Assembly (NCBI GenBank): GCA_902767725.1
Contig: CACXIM010000002.1
Span: forward strand, 1-64,000
Length of the DNA: 64,000 nt
Source of the DNA: an uncultured Bacteroidia bacterium
GTDB taxonomy: Bacteria; Bacteroidota; Bacteroidia; Bacteroidales; F082
Reading direction: 5' to 3'
Shown: piece by piece, positions 8,701 through 20,108 of the stretch
Position numbering within the stretch: position 1 is the stretch's first letter
How the letters are laid out: each line of letters begins with the position of its first letter
The notes under the pieces: model-generated
Told to the model about the DNA's origin: nothing
Database searches by the model: none
What the model saw: only the letters and a program-made list of their open reading frames with translations
Translations under genes and position numbers: made by a program

Positions 8701-10410
8701 ATGACGGAAACGAAAATTTTCATATCAAAAGCAACAAAAAGAAACTGGGACAAGCTGAATAACAGTGGTGACGACCGCCTGATGCGACGTGCCAACAAGA
8801 GCCGCTCGCAAAAGACCATCGTCCCCGATGACTATGTCATGGCTGGTAGTCTGCCTCGTTTCGTGGAGGAGCTGCGACAACAGCAACATCCTGTCAATGA
8901 CTTGATTTTCAGCCTTTGTGCGATGAAGATTGAGCATAACAAGGTAGAAGAGGCCAACGCCAAGCGTTTCTTTGAGGAATATGCTGGTTATCATCGCATC
9001 GCGCTCGAGGTGCCGCGGCAAATCCTAAAAAACCGTTTTGATGACTGGATTGGCTTTGTGTATCAGTCGTTGATGGCGGAGGGCCATCGCATCATGACAG
9101 GCTTGTATTATACCACCCCTTCCATCGTCGAGGAGATGCTCTCCGACGTGCGGTTGACGACAAATCAACACTTCCTTGACCCATGCTGCGGCAGCGGCAT
9201 CTTCTTGATGAAGGTAGAGGGTGCCCGCCCCGAACAACTTTATGGCATCGACAATGACCCGCTTGCCGTGATGATTGCCAAAGCCAACCTCATGGTCAAG
9301 TTCAACGAATCGGCAGTCTATCCTCAGATCTATCAACTGGACTTCTTGCTTCATGCTGCTTCAGCTTTGGCCGGACTGAAGTTCGACTACATCGTCACCA
9401 ATCCGCCTTGGGGCAGTGAGAAACGAAAACGTCACGCCTCAGACATCATCTCCTCGAACGAGCAGTCGACCTTGTTCTACACCGAGTCCTTCAAATTCTT
9501 GAATGACAATGGAATCTTGCATTTCCTGATGCCTACCTCGGTGCTTAAAATCAAGGTGCATGCCGACTTCCGTCGTTTCATTGCTGAAAACACTTGTTTG
9601 GAAGCCATCAACTGCTACCATGAACGCTTCAAAGGGGTATTCACCGATTTCATCAGTCTGAAAGTCAGGAATAAAGCAGCAAATGGGAAGCAGAGTTACA
9701 TCGTCAGGACGGCCCACAACGAGATCATCCGCAAGAACTGGCAGGTGCAGGACGACGACTTCTGCGCCATCCCCTTGCTTAACGACCGTACAGAGGCCAT
9801 CCTTGACAAGGCGGAACGATTGCGTCACGACGACCTCTCGCACAGCCAATGGGCCCTTGGCATCATCACGGGCAACAACGCCAAGGTGTTGAAAGACAGA
9901 CCTCGCAAGGGCTTGGAACCCATATTCACAGGTAAGGATATCCGCCGGTACGGCCTGAAAAAGGCGAGTCGTTACATCAAATACAACCGCGTCGACTTCC
10001 AACAGTGCGCCAAAGACGAGTTCTACCGTGCCAAGGAGAAACTGGTGTACAAGTTCGTTTCGAGTAGTCTTTGTTTCACCTACGACGACAAGCAACGTCT
10101 CTTCCTGAACAGCGCCAACATCCTCATCCCCGAGGTGGATGGCATGAGCATCAAGACGGTGCTGGCCTTCTTGAACTCTGCCTTGTTCAACTTCTTGTAC
10201 GCCAAACGCTTCAACGACATAAAGATTCTTAAGGGTAACTTATCGGCTTTGCCGTTTCCGAAGATTACACCCGAGCAGGACCTGCAATTCACAGCTCTTG
10301 TCGAAAGGGCTTTGTCTGGCGATACTAGTGCTCAAGACGAGATTGATGCATTGATTTTTTCCTTGTATCAACTGAATGCAGAAGAGATTGGTTTAATAAC
10401 GTTAGATTAG
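8701..10410 (+). CDS. Solitary N6-adenine DNA methyltransferase (Eco57I/TaqI type)
   Basis: A 569-residue protein. A TPxxIVxxM lead-in (TTPSIVEEM, about 138-146) precedes SAM motif I FLDPCCGSGIFLM (about 158-170), acidic YGIDNDPLAV, and catalytic motif IV NPPW (about 234-237). The C-terminal half resembles the TaqI-like target-recognition region (FTGKDIRRYGL, KLVYKFVSSSLCF, NSANILIP, LNSALFNFLYAKRF). The ATG at 8701 was chosen because AGGAGG lies 12 nt upstream; an in-frame ATG exists at 8674. No nuclease domain is visible and no restriction gene is adjacent. It may act as an orphan methylase or a type IIG relic. The target sequence cannot be predicted. Confidence 0.85.
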   Translation: MTETKIFISKATKRNWDKLNNSGDDRLMRRANKSRSQKTIVPDDYVMAGSLPRFVEELRQQQHPVNDLIFSLCAMKIEHNKVEEANAKRFFEEYAGYHRIALEVPRQILKNRFDDWIGFVYQSLMAEGHRIMTGLYYTTPSIVEEMLSDVRLTTNQHFLDPCCGSGIFLMKVEGARPEQLYGIDNDPLAVMIAKANLMVKFNESAVYPQIYQLDFLLHAASALAGLKFDYIVTNPPWGSEKRKRHASDIISSNEQSTLFYTESFKFLNDNGILHFLMPTSVLKIKVHADFRRFIAENTCLEAINCYHERFKGVFTDFISLKVRNKAANGKQSYIVRTAHNEIIRKNWQVQDDDFCAIPLLNDRTEAILDKAERLRHDDLSHSQWALGIITGNNAKVLKDRPRKGLEPIFTGKDIRRYGLKKASRYIKYNRVDFQQCAKDEFYRAKEKLVYKFVSSSLCFTYDDKQRLFLNSANILIPEVDGMSIKTVLAFLNSALFNFLYAKRFNDIKILKGNLSALPFPKITPEQDLQFTALVERALSGDTSAQDEIDALIFSLYQLNAEEIGLITLD

Positions 10411-10437
10411 GTCCCTGAGCCCGTCGAAGGGCCGGTT
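10411..10437 (+). repeat. Left copy of the GTCCCTGAGCCCGTCGAAGG repeat
   Basis: The repeat abuts the stop codon of the methyltransferase gene. It is in inverted orientation to the two copies at 10731-10822, so the GIY-YIG gene sits between inverted repeats. A further copy lies inside rfbB (27385-27447). Confidence 0.85.
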
Positions 10438-10453
10438 TTAGAAGAAAACATCT

Positions 10454-10729
10454 ATGTGTTACATGTACATACTTCGTTGTTCAAACGGCCAGTATTATGT
10501 TGGAAGCACACATGATTTAGATAAAAGACTTGCAGAACATCAATGTGGTGAAGGCGCTTTGTTTACAAAAAAACATCTTCCTGTTGAACTTGTATATTAC
10601 GAGGAGTTTCAAAGAATTGTAGAAGCTTTTCAAAGAGAACATCAAGTCAAAGGATGGAATCGAAAGAAAAAAGAAGCTTTAATTAATAATCACCCTGAGT
10701 TATTGCCCGAGTTGTCAAAGCATAAGTAG
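10454..10729 (+). CDS. Small GIY-YIG nuclease-domain protein (UPF0213/YhbQ-like)
   Basis: A 91-residue single-domain protein. The fold's key residues are visible: the GIY-equivalent MYIL near residue 4, YYVG (YIG) at 14-17, the conserved Arg in KRLAEH, and a late Glu in the EAFQREHQVKGW segment, followed by basic NRKKKEAL. The family cuts DNA in general, but the substrate of UPF0213-type members is unsettled. The gene is bracketed by inverted copies of one short palindromic repeat and stands between unrelated genes (DNA methyltransferase and galE), so it reads as a cassette and not as part of an operon. Confidence 0.9.
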   Translation: MCYMYILRCSNGQYYVGSTHDLDKRLAEHQCGEGALFTKKHLPVELVYYEEFQRIVEAFQREHQVKGWNRKKKEALINNHPELLPELSKHK

Positions 10730-10730
10730 A

Positions 10731-10822
10731 ACATTAATCTGTCGGCCCTTCGACAGGCTCAGGGGCCTTGGTTTTAACACTAATCTGTCGGCCCTTCGAC
10801 GGGCTCAGGGACCTTAGTTTTT
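10731..10822. repeat. Two tandem 46-bp copies of the CCTGAGCC-GTCGAAGG repeat (reverse orientation)
   Basis: Units 10731-10776 and 10777-10822 differ at a few positions. Each holds CGGCCCTTCGAC(A/G)GGCTCAGGG(G/A)CC, the reverse complement of the repeat at 10411-10437. The array ends 6 nt before galE. Confidence 0.9.
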
Positions 10823-10828
10823 ACGAAT

Positions 10829-11839
10829 ATGAAAATCCTACTCACTGGTGGCGCCGGCTTCATCGGCAGCCACACTTTAGTTGAATTGAACGCCGCGGGT
10901 CATGAGACCGTGGTCATCGATAACCTCAGCAACAGCAACCCCAAGTCGCTCGAGCGTGTGGCAGAGCTGACAGGCAAACAAATCCCTTTCTATGAAGTCG
11001 ACATCCGCGACCGCGCAGGCCTCAACCGTGTGATGAGCGAGCATCACTTCGATGCCTGCATCCACTTCGCAGGCCTGAAAGCCGTTGGCGAAAGTGTGGA
11101 GAAGCCATGGGAATACTACGAAAACAACATCGGCGGCACGCTGACCCTCCTCGACGTGATGCGCCAGCATGGCTGCAAGAATATCATCTTCTCATCGTCG
11201 GCCACGGTCTACGGTGACCCTGCCATCATCCCCATCACGGAGGAATGCCCCAAAGGCCATTGCACCAACCCCTATGGTCAGACCAAGAGCATGCTCGAGG
11301 AGATCATGATGGACATGCAAAAGGCCGACAAGGAATGGAACATCGTGCTGCTGCGCTATTTCAACCCCATCGGCGCCCACCCGAGCGGTAGGATAGGGGA
11401 GAACCCCAATGGCATACCGAATAACCTGATGCCTTACGTCACCCAAGTGGCTGTGGGCAAACGCCCCGAGTTGGGTGTCTTCGGCAACGACTATCCCACG
11501 CCCGACGGCACAGGCGTCCGCGACTACATCCACGTCGTCGACTTGGCACGCGGTCATGTGGCGGCCTTGCAGGCTATCGAGAGGAACTGCGGCATCGCCA
11601 TTTATAACCTCGGCACGGGCCAAGGCTACTCGGTGCTCGACGTGGTGAAGACCTTCGAGAAGGTCAACGGCATCAAGATTCCCTATAGCATCAAGCCGCG
11701 CAGGGCGGGCGACATCGCCACCTGCTATTCCAATCCCGCCAAGGCGCAACGCGAATTGGGCTGGAAGGCACAATATGGCCTAGAGGAGATGTGCCGCGAC
11801 TCTTGGAATTGGCAAAAAAACAATCCAAACGGATTTTGA
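10829..11839 (+). CDS. galE: UDP-glucose 4-epimerase
   Basis: Interconverts UDP-glucose and UDP-galactose (or the N-acetyl forms). This 336-residue extended SDR has the NAD motif [10 protein letters not shown] at the N-terminus, the SSSATVYG serine block and the catalytic NPYGQTK (YxxxK). It also has the GalE-typical [16 protein letters not shown] and [18 protein letters not shown] segments. Length and order fit the family. It is the first of the sugar-nucleotide genes in this window and follows directly on a repeat array. Confidence 0.97.
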   Translation: MKILLTGGAGFIGSHTLVELNAAGHETVVIDNLSNSNPKSLERVAELTGKQIPFYEVDIRDRAGLNRVMSEHHFDACIHFAGLKAVGESVEKPWEYYENNIGGTLTLLDVMRQHGCKNIIFSSSATVYGDPAIIPITEECPKGHCTNPYGQTKSMLEEIMMDMQKADKEWNIVLLRYFNPIGAHPSGRIGENPNGIPNNLMPYVTQVAVGKRPELGVFGNDYPTPDGTGVRDYIHVVDLARGHVAALQAIERNCGIAIYNLGTGQGYSVLDVVKTFEKVNGIKIPYSIKPRRAGDIATCYSNPAKAQRELGWKAQYGLEEMCRDSWNWQKNNPNGF

Positions 11840-12030
11840 TATAAAAAGAACATAAAACCATGTTCATAACAACTTATCCATCAGTTTTCAAAAGACACGG
11901 CATACGCTATGGTGCCGTAGTTAGTCCTTTTCCGTAATCCTTGACTGGGACGGCGGGCGTAACCCGAACTTAGTTAAAAGATACAGGAGTAATTAACGAA
12001 TTGAAAACTAAAAAACATTAACAATAATAA

Positions 12031-14238
12031 ATGGATAAAGTAACTATCATTGACTACGACCGGATCTATAAGAACTTCATCGACGAGAAGTACTTGCACG
12101 GTCACGACGAATACTACTACCGTAACCAACAGGTCAAAAAGCCAGAAGGTGGTTGGCGGCATCTGCGTTCTGATGAAATCGAACGCCTGGTGAAAAACAG
12201 TAACTCTGCCACCAATTGGGACGACATCTGGGTCACCGACGAATTCGATACCAATATGATTCGCAACAACCATTTCTTTGGTATGGTGCGTATCGGTCGT
12301 GTGTGCAATAAAGTGCTGCAATACCACGACCTCCGTGTGCCCATCGGCATCACCGACAGCAGCATCATGTCGTGCGATATCGGCGATGATGTGGCCATTC
12401 ATGACGTGCATTATATGGCCAACTACATCATTGGTGACAGAAGCATCCTCTTCAACATTCAGGAGATTTCCACCACCGACCACTCCAAGTTTGGTAACGG
12501 CACCATCAAAGAAGGTGAGCCCGAAGACGTGCGCGTGTGGCTCGAGGTGATGAATGAGATCGGTACGCGCCGCATCCTGCCCTTCGACGGCATGATCACA
12601 GCCGATGCTTACCTCTGGGCCAAATACACTGACGACACCAAATTGCAGGAACGCCTCAAGGATATCACCCAAGCCAGCGTCGACTTCCACCGCGGTTACT
12701 ATGGTACCATCGGCGAGTCGTGCGTCATCAAGAACTGCTGGATTCTTAAGGATGCCAAAGTGGGACCACATTGCTACATCAAAGGTGCCAGCAAGCTGAA
12801 AAACATCACCATCAACTCATCAGAAGAGGAGCCTTCGCAAATTGGTGAAGGCGTTATCCTCGTCAATGGTGTGACGGGATATGGTTGCCGTATCTTCTAC
12901 TCGGTGACGGCTACCCGCTTCGTGCTCGGCGACAACTGTAACCTGAAATACGGTGCCCGCCTCATTAACTCGGTATTGGGCGACAACTCCACCATCTCGT
13001 GTTGTGAGGTGCTGAACAATCTCATCTTCCCCTCGCACGAGCAGCACCACAACAACTCCTTCCTCATCTCCGCCTGCGTGATGGGACAGAGCAACATGGC
13101 TGCCGGTGCCACCGTCGGCTCTAACCACAACAGTCGTGCTACTGATGGCGAGATTGTGGCCTCGCGCGGCTTCTGGCCTGGCCTTTGCTCTAGCGTGAAG
13201 CACTCGTCGAAGTTTGCTTCATTCACCCTGCTCAGCAAGGCCGACTATCCCAGCGAGCTCAACATCATGCTGCCGTTCTGCCTGGTCAACAACAATGCGG
13301 CCAAGAACGAGCTCGAGGTCATGCCTGCCTATTGGTGGATGTACAACATGTACGCCATCGCGCGCAATACCTCGAAGTATGTGAAACGCGACAAGCGCAA
13401 GCGCAAGATCCAGAACATCGAGTTTGAGACCCTCGCCCCCGACACCGTTGAGGAAATCATCGAAGGCCGCAAATTGCTTGAAGTTTGGGTGGCCAAGGCC
13501 TACCTTCGTAAGCAAGGTGAAGACCCTGAGAAATATGAGTATTATGACCTACGCGAGTGCGGCAAGAACCTCCTCGACAACGAGCCTGAGACGGTGAAAC
13601 GTCTGGAAATCTTCGGTGAACACATGGAGAAAGGCAAACGCAAGGTACGTATCCTCAAGCCTTTGGAGGCTTATCATGCCTACGGCGACATGATTACCTA
13701 TTACGCAGTAACCACGCTGATGCATTATTTGGAAGCCCATCCCGATACCGATATGGAGCATATCGTCAACCAAATGCGTGGCAAGCGTCTTCGCAAGTGG
13801 ATTAACCTTGGCGGTCAGACCATGCCCGAGGAATATGTCGACCAATTGCGTGAAGATATCCGCGAAGGAAAGCTTAATACTTGGAAGGAAATACATCACC
13901 GTTACGACGAACTATGGGACAACTACCAGCAAGAGAAGTTGCGCCATGCCTACTTTGCCCTGATGTTCCTCTACAAAGACGAAACTGATATCTTGACGGA
14001 AGAGATGTGGCATGAAAACCTCGATGAGGCCATCCGCATCCAACATTTTATCTGCGACCAGGTCTACGAAAGCCGCAAGAAAGACTACGACAACGAATTC
14101 CGCAACGCCACTTTCCGCAACGAAGCCGAGAAAATCGCCGTCATCGGCAAGATCGATGATGTGTCGTTCGTCAAACAAATCCGTCAGGAAACGGAAGATT
14201 TCGTGGCATTAATCCAAAAATACCGTAATACCCATTAA
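12031..14238 (+). CDS. DUF4954 family protein with left-handed beta-helix region
   Basis: A 735-residue protein. The centre (about 85-420) shows hexapeptide-like iterations typical of a left-handed beta helix: IMSCDIGDDVAIHDV, ANYIIGDRSILFNIQ, ESCVIKNCWILKDAKVGPHCYIKG, FVLGDNCNLKYGARLINSVLGDNSTI. The last third is charged and alpha-helical. This matches DUF4954, a Bacteroidota family of unknown function related in fold to sugar-phosphate nucleotidyltransferase and acyltransferase helices. The about 190-nt gap before it contains no clear promoter or repeat. Its neighbours galE and nagB hint at amino-sugar metabolism, but that is inference. Confidence 0.8.
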   Translation: MDKVTIIDYDRIYKNFIDEKYLHGHDEYYYRNQQVKKPEGGWRHLRSDEIERLVKNSNSATNWDDIWVTDEFDTNMIRNNHFFGMVRIGRVCNKVLQYHDLRVPIGITDSSIMSCDIGDDVAIHDVHYMANYIIGDRSILFNIQEISTTDHSKFGNGTIKEGEPEDVRVWLEVMNEIGTRRILPFDGMITADAYLWAKYTDDTKLQERLKDITQASVDFHRGYYGTIGESCVIKNCWILKDAKVGPHCYIKGASKLKNITINSSEEEPSQIGEGVILVNGVTGYGCRIFYSVTATRFVLGDNCNLKYGARLINSVLGDNSTISCCEVLNNLIFPSHEQHHNNSFLISACVMGQSNMAAGATVGSNHNSRATDGEIVASRGFWPGLCSSVKHSSKFASFTLLSKADYPSELNIMLPFCLVNNNAAKNELEVMPAYWWMYNMYAIARNTSKYVKRDKRKRKIQNIEFETLAPDTVEEIIEGRKLLEVWVAKAYLRKQGEDPEKYEYYDLRECGKNLLDNEPETVKRLEIFGEHMEKGKRKVRILKPLEAYHAYGDMITYYAVTTLMHYLEAHPDTDMEHIVNQMRGKRLRKWINLGGQTMPEEYVDQLREDIREGKLNTWKEIHHRYDELWDNYQQEKLRHAYFALMFLYKDETDILTEEMWHENLDEAIRIQHFICDQVYESRKKDYDNEFRNATFRNEAEKIAVIGKIDDVSFVKQIRQETEDFVALIQKYRNTH

Positions 14239-14354
14239 TATGCCTCTGGCTTCTGGCTTTTGGCCTCTGGCAGCCTCATCAGGAGGGAAGTCCCTCCCTT
14301 TGCATGGAATTGCCAGTAGCCAAGAGCCAGTAGCAATTGAACAACTATTACTAA

Positions 14355-14526
14355 AGATTCAACCCTAGATTGCTTCGTTCCTCGCAATGACGCGAAGCGA
14401 CAACTGAATAACTGAACAATTGAATAACTGAATAACTGAATAACTGAAGATTCAACCCTAGATTGCTTCGTTCCTCGCAATGACGCGAAGCGACAACTGA
14501 ACAACTGAATAACTGAATAACTGAAC
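14355..14526. repeat. 93-bp tandem repeat with CCTAGATTGCTTCG...CGCAATGACG core and ACTGAATA octamers
   Basis: The 307-nt gap between the DUF4954 gene and nagB is almost all repeat. Two copies, starting at 14355 and 14448 (period 93), each consist of the interspersed CTAGATTGCTTCGTTCCTCG / CAATGACGCGAAGCGAC core also found at 1303-1394. Each core is followed by a run of 8-bp AACTGAAT units. Upstream (14239-14340) are short GCCTCTGGC/GCCAGTAGCC iterations like those before tsaB. Confidence 0.88.
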
Positions 14527-14545
14527 AACTAAAAACTATACAACC

Positions 14546-15337
14546 ATGAGAGTAATCATTGAAAAAAACTATGACGCCATGTCGCGTTGGGCCGCCAACC
14601 ATATCGTTGAACGCATCAAAGCTTTCAAGCCGACGGCCAAGAAACCTTTTATCCTCGGTCTGCCCACGGGTTCAACCCCTATCGGTACCTATAAGGAACT
14701 CGTGCGCCTTTATAAGAAAGGTGAGGTCTCCTTCAAAAACGTGGTCACCTTCAACATGGACGAATATGTCCGCATCCCTGAAGACCACCCCGAGAGCTAC
14801 CACAGCTTTATGTGGAACAACTTCTTCAAACACATCGATATCAAGAAGGAGAACGTCAACATCCTGAATGGCAACGCCGAAGACCTCGAGGCCGAATGCG
14901 CCCGCTACGAGGAAAAGATCAAGAGCTACGGTGGCATCGACCTCTTCATGGGTGGCATCGGTCCCGACGGCCACATTGCCTTCAACGAGCCGGGCAGCAG
15001 CCTGACTTCGCGCACCCGTGTGAAGACCCTCACTTCCGATACCATCATCGCCAACTCACGCTTCTTCGAAAACGATATAAATAAGGTGCCGAAGACCGCT
15101 CTGACCGTTGGCGTAGGCACTGTGATGGACAGCCGCGAGGTGATGATCTTGGCCAATGGTCACGGCAAGGCCCGCGCCTTGGCCCATGCCATCGAAGGTG
15201 GCGTCAGCCAAATGTGGACCGTCAGCGTGCTGCAGATGCACCCGAAAGGCATCATCGTTTGCGACGATGCCGCCTGCGATGAATTGAAGTATCAGACTGT
15301 CAAGTACTTTAAGGATATCGAAAAGAATAATATTTGA
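14546..15337 (+). CDS. nagB: Glucosamine-6-phosphate deaminase
   Basis: Converts glucosamine-6-phosphate to fructose-6-phosphate and ammonia. The 263-residue protein has the [12 protein letters not shown] phosphate loop, the catalytic NMDEYV Asp, and the second active-site block [15 protein letters not shown] (Asp, His, Glu). It also has the [14 protein letters not shown] and [15 protein letters not shown] segments. It has the standard single-domain NagB length, without the PIG-L fusion seen in some Bacteroidota. It would connect amino-sugar precursors of the cell wall and surface glycans to glycolysis. Confidence 0.97.
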   Translation: MRVIIEKNYDAMSRWAANHIVERIKAFKPTAKKPFILGLPTGSTPIGTYKELVRLYKKGEVSFKNVVTFNMDEYVRIPEDHPESYHSFMWNNFFKHIDIKKENVNILNGNAEDLEAECARYEEKIKSYGGIDLFMGGIGPDGHIAFNEPGSSLTSRTRVKTLTSDTIIANSRFFENDINKVPKTALTVGVGTVMDSREVMILANGHGKARALAHAIEGGVSQMWTVSVLQMHPKGIIVCDDAACDELKYQTVKYFKDIEKNNI

Positions 15338-15344
15338 GTTTTTT

Positions 15345-15503
15345 GGAAGCAAATCTGCCGTAAATCTTTCGTAAATAATTTGCTCGCTGACGCTCGCAAG
15401 TGCTCGTTTCACTCGCAAGGAACTAGCAATCGCGTAAGGAGACACAAAGACGCCAAATGGACTAAGCCATGATTTGTTTAAGATTTATGTAAGATTTGCT
15501 TCC
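15345..15503. repeat. Left GGAAGCAAATCTGCCGTAAA palindromic element of GxxExxY cassette 1
   Basis: The element starts with GGAAGCAAATCTGCCGTAAA and ends with the inverse type AAGATTTGCTTCC. The right element (15952-16145) has the same termini in the same order, so the gene is framed by direct copies of a palindrome-ended element. A gene-less copy lies at 23703-23888. Confidence 0.85.
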
Positions 15504-15533
15504 ACTTGCTAATTGTTTCTCACCTTCAACGTC

Positions 15534-15947
15534 ATGGATTTACAGCTTTACAAGGACCGCATGTATGAAATCATAGGAGCGGCAATGTCGCTATACAATG
15601 AACTTGGAAGCGGTTATTCTGAACCTATCTATCAAGAGTGTTTGTCCGTGATTTGTACGGAAAAGGACATTCCATGGGAAAGGGAGAAGATGCTGAAAAT
15701 GTATTTTCATGGTGTTGAGTTGGAGAAAGTTTATAAGGCAGACTTTGTGTGTTACGATGATATCATTGTTGAGTTGAAAGCAGTGTCGGAAATCTTGAGT
15801 GAACACAGGGCACAACTGTTCAATTACATGAGAATCACTAACAGCAAGTTTGGTATCCTTATCAACTTTGGAGAACCCCAAAAACTCCATGCCGAGAAGT
15901 ATATGTTTAATGAAGATACTAATAAGTTTAACCTAATATACGGATAA
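15534..15947 (+). CDS. GxxExxY protein 1, PD-(D/E)XK nuclease superfamily
   Basis: A 137-residue protein with the family signature GYSEPIY (27-33). A PD-(D/E)XK-like active site is visible: Asp70 in YKADFV and Glu80-x-Lys82 in IVELKAV. The conserved HRAQLFNYMRIT segment follows. The ATG at 15534 was chosen over an in-frame TTG at 15513 because paralogues start near this point. Biochemical function is unknown; nuclease activity is inferred from the fold. It lies alone between nagB and the wbpB-like gene, framed by its own repeats. Confidence 0.88.
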   Translation: MDLQLYKDRMYEIIGAAMSLYNELGSGYSEPIYQECLSVICTEKDIPWEREKMLKMYFHGVELEKVYKADFVCYDDIIVELKAVSEILSEHRAQLFNYMRITNSKFGILINFGEPQKLHAEKYMFNEDTNKFNLIYG

Positions 15948-15951
15948 AAAA

Positions 15952-17770
<1,819 letters not shown>

Positions 17771-17780
17771 TCAATATTCT

Positions 17781-19049
17781 ATGAAAGACACAAAAATCTG
17801 CGTCATTGGCCTAGGCTATGTGGGCCTGCCACTGGCGCGTCTGTTCTCGACCAAGTTTGAGACCATCGGCTTCGACATGAACCAACGCCGTGTGGACGCC
17901 CTCATGACCGGCCACGACGCCACCCTCGAAGTCAGCGACGAATTGTTGCAGGATGCCATCAACAACCATGGCTTTCGCTGCACTACCGATCTTGAGGAAA
18001 TCAAGAAGTGCAATTTTTATGTTGTTGCGGTGCCCACACCCGTCGATGCCGACAACCGTGCCGACCTGCGTCCCCTCTGGGGCGCCTCCGAGACTGTGGG
18101 CAAAGTCATCAGTAAGGGCGATGTGGTGGTGTATGAATCCACTGTCTATCCCGGCGTCACCGAAGAAGAATGCCTGCCCGTGGTGGAACGTGTCAGCGGG
18201 CTGAAGTTCAACGTGGACTTCTACGCCGGCTACAGCCCCGAACGCATCAACCCAGGCGACAAGCTGCACACCGTAGAGAAAATCAAGAAAGTGACTTCAG
18301 GCTCCACGCCTGAGATTGCCGACTATGTCGATGAAGTCTACAACACCGTCCTCATCAACGGCACGCACAAGGCCCCGAGCATCAAGGTGGCTGAAGCCTC
18401 CAAGATCATCGAGAACAGCCAAAGGGATGTCAACATCGCCTTCATGAACGAGCTGGCCAAGATCTTCAACGCCATGGGCATCGACACGCACGACGTCATC
18501 GAGGCCGCCTCCAGCAAGTGGAACTTCATCAAGCTGAGTCCTGGTCTCGTCGGCGGTCACTGCATCAGCGTCGACCCTTATTACCTCATTCAGAAGGCAC
18601 AGGTCTACGGCGTGCTGCCACGTATCATGCGTGCCTCGCGCCGCCTCAACGACGGCATGGGCGCCTACGTGGCCAACCAGACCATCAAGTGCATGAACAA
18701 GAAGGGCGTGCTGGTGAAGAACGCCAGGATCCTCATCCTCGGCGTCACTTTCAAGGAGAACTGTCCCGACATCCGCAACACCAAGGTGGTCGACATCTAC
18801 AACACCCTGCGCGAATACACGCCCAACATCACGGTCTACGACCCCTGGGCCAATGCCGAGCATGTGTTCCAAGAGTACGGCGTGGTAATCACCAACGAGT
18901 TGCCCACAACGCAGTTCGACGCGGTCATCCTCGCCGTGGCGCACAAGGAGTTCCTCGACATGGACGTGAAGTCCTTCGCCAAGGACGGTGGTGTCATCTA
19001 CGATGTGAAGGGCATCCTGCCGAGGGATATTATTGATGGTCGTTTGTAG
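17781..19049 (+). CDS. tviB: UDP-N-acetylglucosamine 6-dehydrogenase (TviB/WbpA type)
   Basis: Oxidises UDP-GlcNAc to UDP-GlcNAc uronate with NAD+. The 422-residue UDP-sugar dehydrogenase has GLGYVGLPLARLF (NAD binding), VPTPVDADNRADL, ESTVYPGVTEEE, the KIIENSQRDVNIAFMNELA helix, and the catalytic Cys in GLVGGHCISVDPYYL. The C-terminal nucleotide-binding domain has GVTFKENCPDIRNTKV. It resembles the TviB/WbpA branch more than WecC. It pairs logically with the wbpB-like gene upstream, although a tandem repeat separates them. Confidence 0.9.
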   Translation: MKDTKICVIGLGYVGLPLARLFSTKFETIGFDMNQRRVDALMTGHDATLEVSDELLQDAINNHGFRCTTDLEEIKKCNFYVVAVPTPVDADNRADLRPLWGASETVGKVISKGDVVVYESTVYPGVTEEECLPVVERVSGLKFNVDFYAGYSPERINPGDKLHTVEKIKKVTSGSTPEIADYVDEVYNTVLINGTHKAPSIKVAEASKIIENSQRDVNIAFMNELAKIFNAMGIDTHDVIEAASSKWNFIKLSPGLVGGHCISVDPYYLIQKAQVYGVLPRIMRASRRLNDGMGAYVANQTIKCMNKKGVLVKNARILILGVTFKENCPDIRNTKVVDIYNTLREYTPNITVYDPWANAEHVFQEYGVVITNELPTTQFDAVILAVAHKEFLDMDVKSFAKDGGVIYDVKGILPRDIIDGRL

Positions 19050-19066
19050 TATTAGATGACAATAAC

Positions 19067-20086
19067 ATGAAAAAACTCCTATTTACTCTATTTGTGTGCT
19101 GTGCACTTCAGATGCTATCCTGCAACGGATTGCAAGCCCAGAATTTCAAACCCTCGGGAAAAACCCCATCAGAGCTTTTCACGCAAAACACGGACGAAAT
19201 CATAATGGTCGAAGGTGACCTTAACAAAGATGGTGTCAAGGATCTAGTCATTGCGGTTACCGATTATCGGATTAGTGGCGATGTTTTAGCTTTCTATTTC
19301 GGGGACCGTCAGGGGGAGTATAAGCTTTTCAGGGCATACGAAACCAGATGCTATAGTGATACGGACATCACCATCACAGACAAAGGTGTGGTGAGGTTTC
19401 AATTCAATAACATGGATGGCTTTGACGTGTTTCTGTTCCGTTTCCAAAATGGTGATTTCCAATTGATTGGCAGCAAGCAAGACCGTCACAAATTAGAGCA
19501 TTACGACATCTCTCACAACTATCTCACGGGCAAAATGATCCGAGTCGATGGCGAAGGGAACAAACAAACTAGCCAAACACTCCAAATGCCCCCTATGCCC
19601 CAATTGAGATTCGGTTGGTTTCCACTCAGGATGGATGAACTGGATTATCTGTTTGAGGAAAACATTCAAGTGGAGGAAAAGACGCTTATGGGTATCTTCA
19701 ATTTGATGCTGTCCAAAGGCATAATCTTCCCCAATTTGTGGTACAATGAGAATAATTTGTCGCTGGATTCCTACCACCTTTCTGTCTGGATGGAGTATAT
19801 GAGTTTCGGGTGTTATAACTATACATCGGATATCTCCATCGCAAACAATGGGGACGACACCTATACCATTGTGATGCTCGATGAGTATGAGGATCGCTCA
19901 TACGAGCAATATCTCAACGAGGACATGTCGAATTGGGATGAAGTGGAAGAACTGATGGATAGCGCTGAGGCCACAGTCACCCATAGTGAATATCTGTTTA
20001 AGGATGGAAAATTCACATTGATAAAAGAGGTGAAAAAACGCAACACCCATGGTGATGAATGGGAGTTGATTCCAAACAACGAATAA
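19067..20086 (+). CDS. Secreted or lipid-anchored protein of unknown function with FG-GAP-like motif
   Basis: A 339-residue protein with an N-terminal export signal ([20 protein letters not shown]). The LQMLSC could serve as a lipobox; otherwise cleavage would follow LQAQ. Residues about 45-60 ([17 protein letters not shown]) resemble a calcium-binding FG-GAP/dockerin-like DxNxDGxxD loop. The rest is rich in acidic and aromatic residues, with no catalytic motif recognised. It lies 17 nt after tviB and 22 nt before ugd, so it is probably co-transcribed, but a role in glycan metabolism is only positional inference. Confidence 0.65.
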   Translation: MKKLLFTLFVCCALQMLSCNGLQAQNFKPSGKTPSELFTQNTDEIIMVEGDLNKDGVKDLVIAVTDYRISGDVLAFYFGDRQGEYKLFRAYETRCYSDTDITITDKGVVRFQFNNMDGFDVFLFRFQNGDFQLIGSKQDRHKLEHYDISHNYLTGKMIRVDGEGNKQTSQTLQMPPMPQLRFGWFPLRMDELDYLFEENIQVEEKTLMGIFNLMLSKGIIFPNLWYNENNLSLDSYHLSVWMEYMSFGCYNYTSDISIANNGDDTYTIVMLDEYEDRSYEQYLNEDMSNWDEVEELMDSAEATVTHSEYLFKDGKFTLIKEVKKRNTHGDEWELIPNNE

Positions 20087-20108
20087 TCTGAAAATCAAAG
20101 AGAATACT

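Noticed and set aside
10454..10729. GIY-YIG gene as a group I intron homing endonuclease or UvrC fragment
   Set aside because: It is a complete single-domain UPF0213-type protein with no intron structure around it and no UvrC domains.
14239..14545. Minus-strand open frames between the DUF4954 gene and nagB
   Set aside because: They translate only tandem repeats (Ser/Val/Gln/Leu-rich repeats of the octamer) and have no start or family support.
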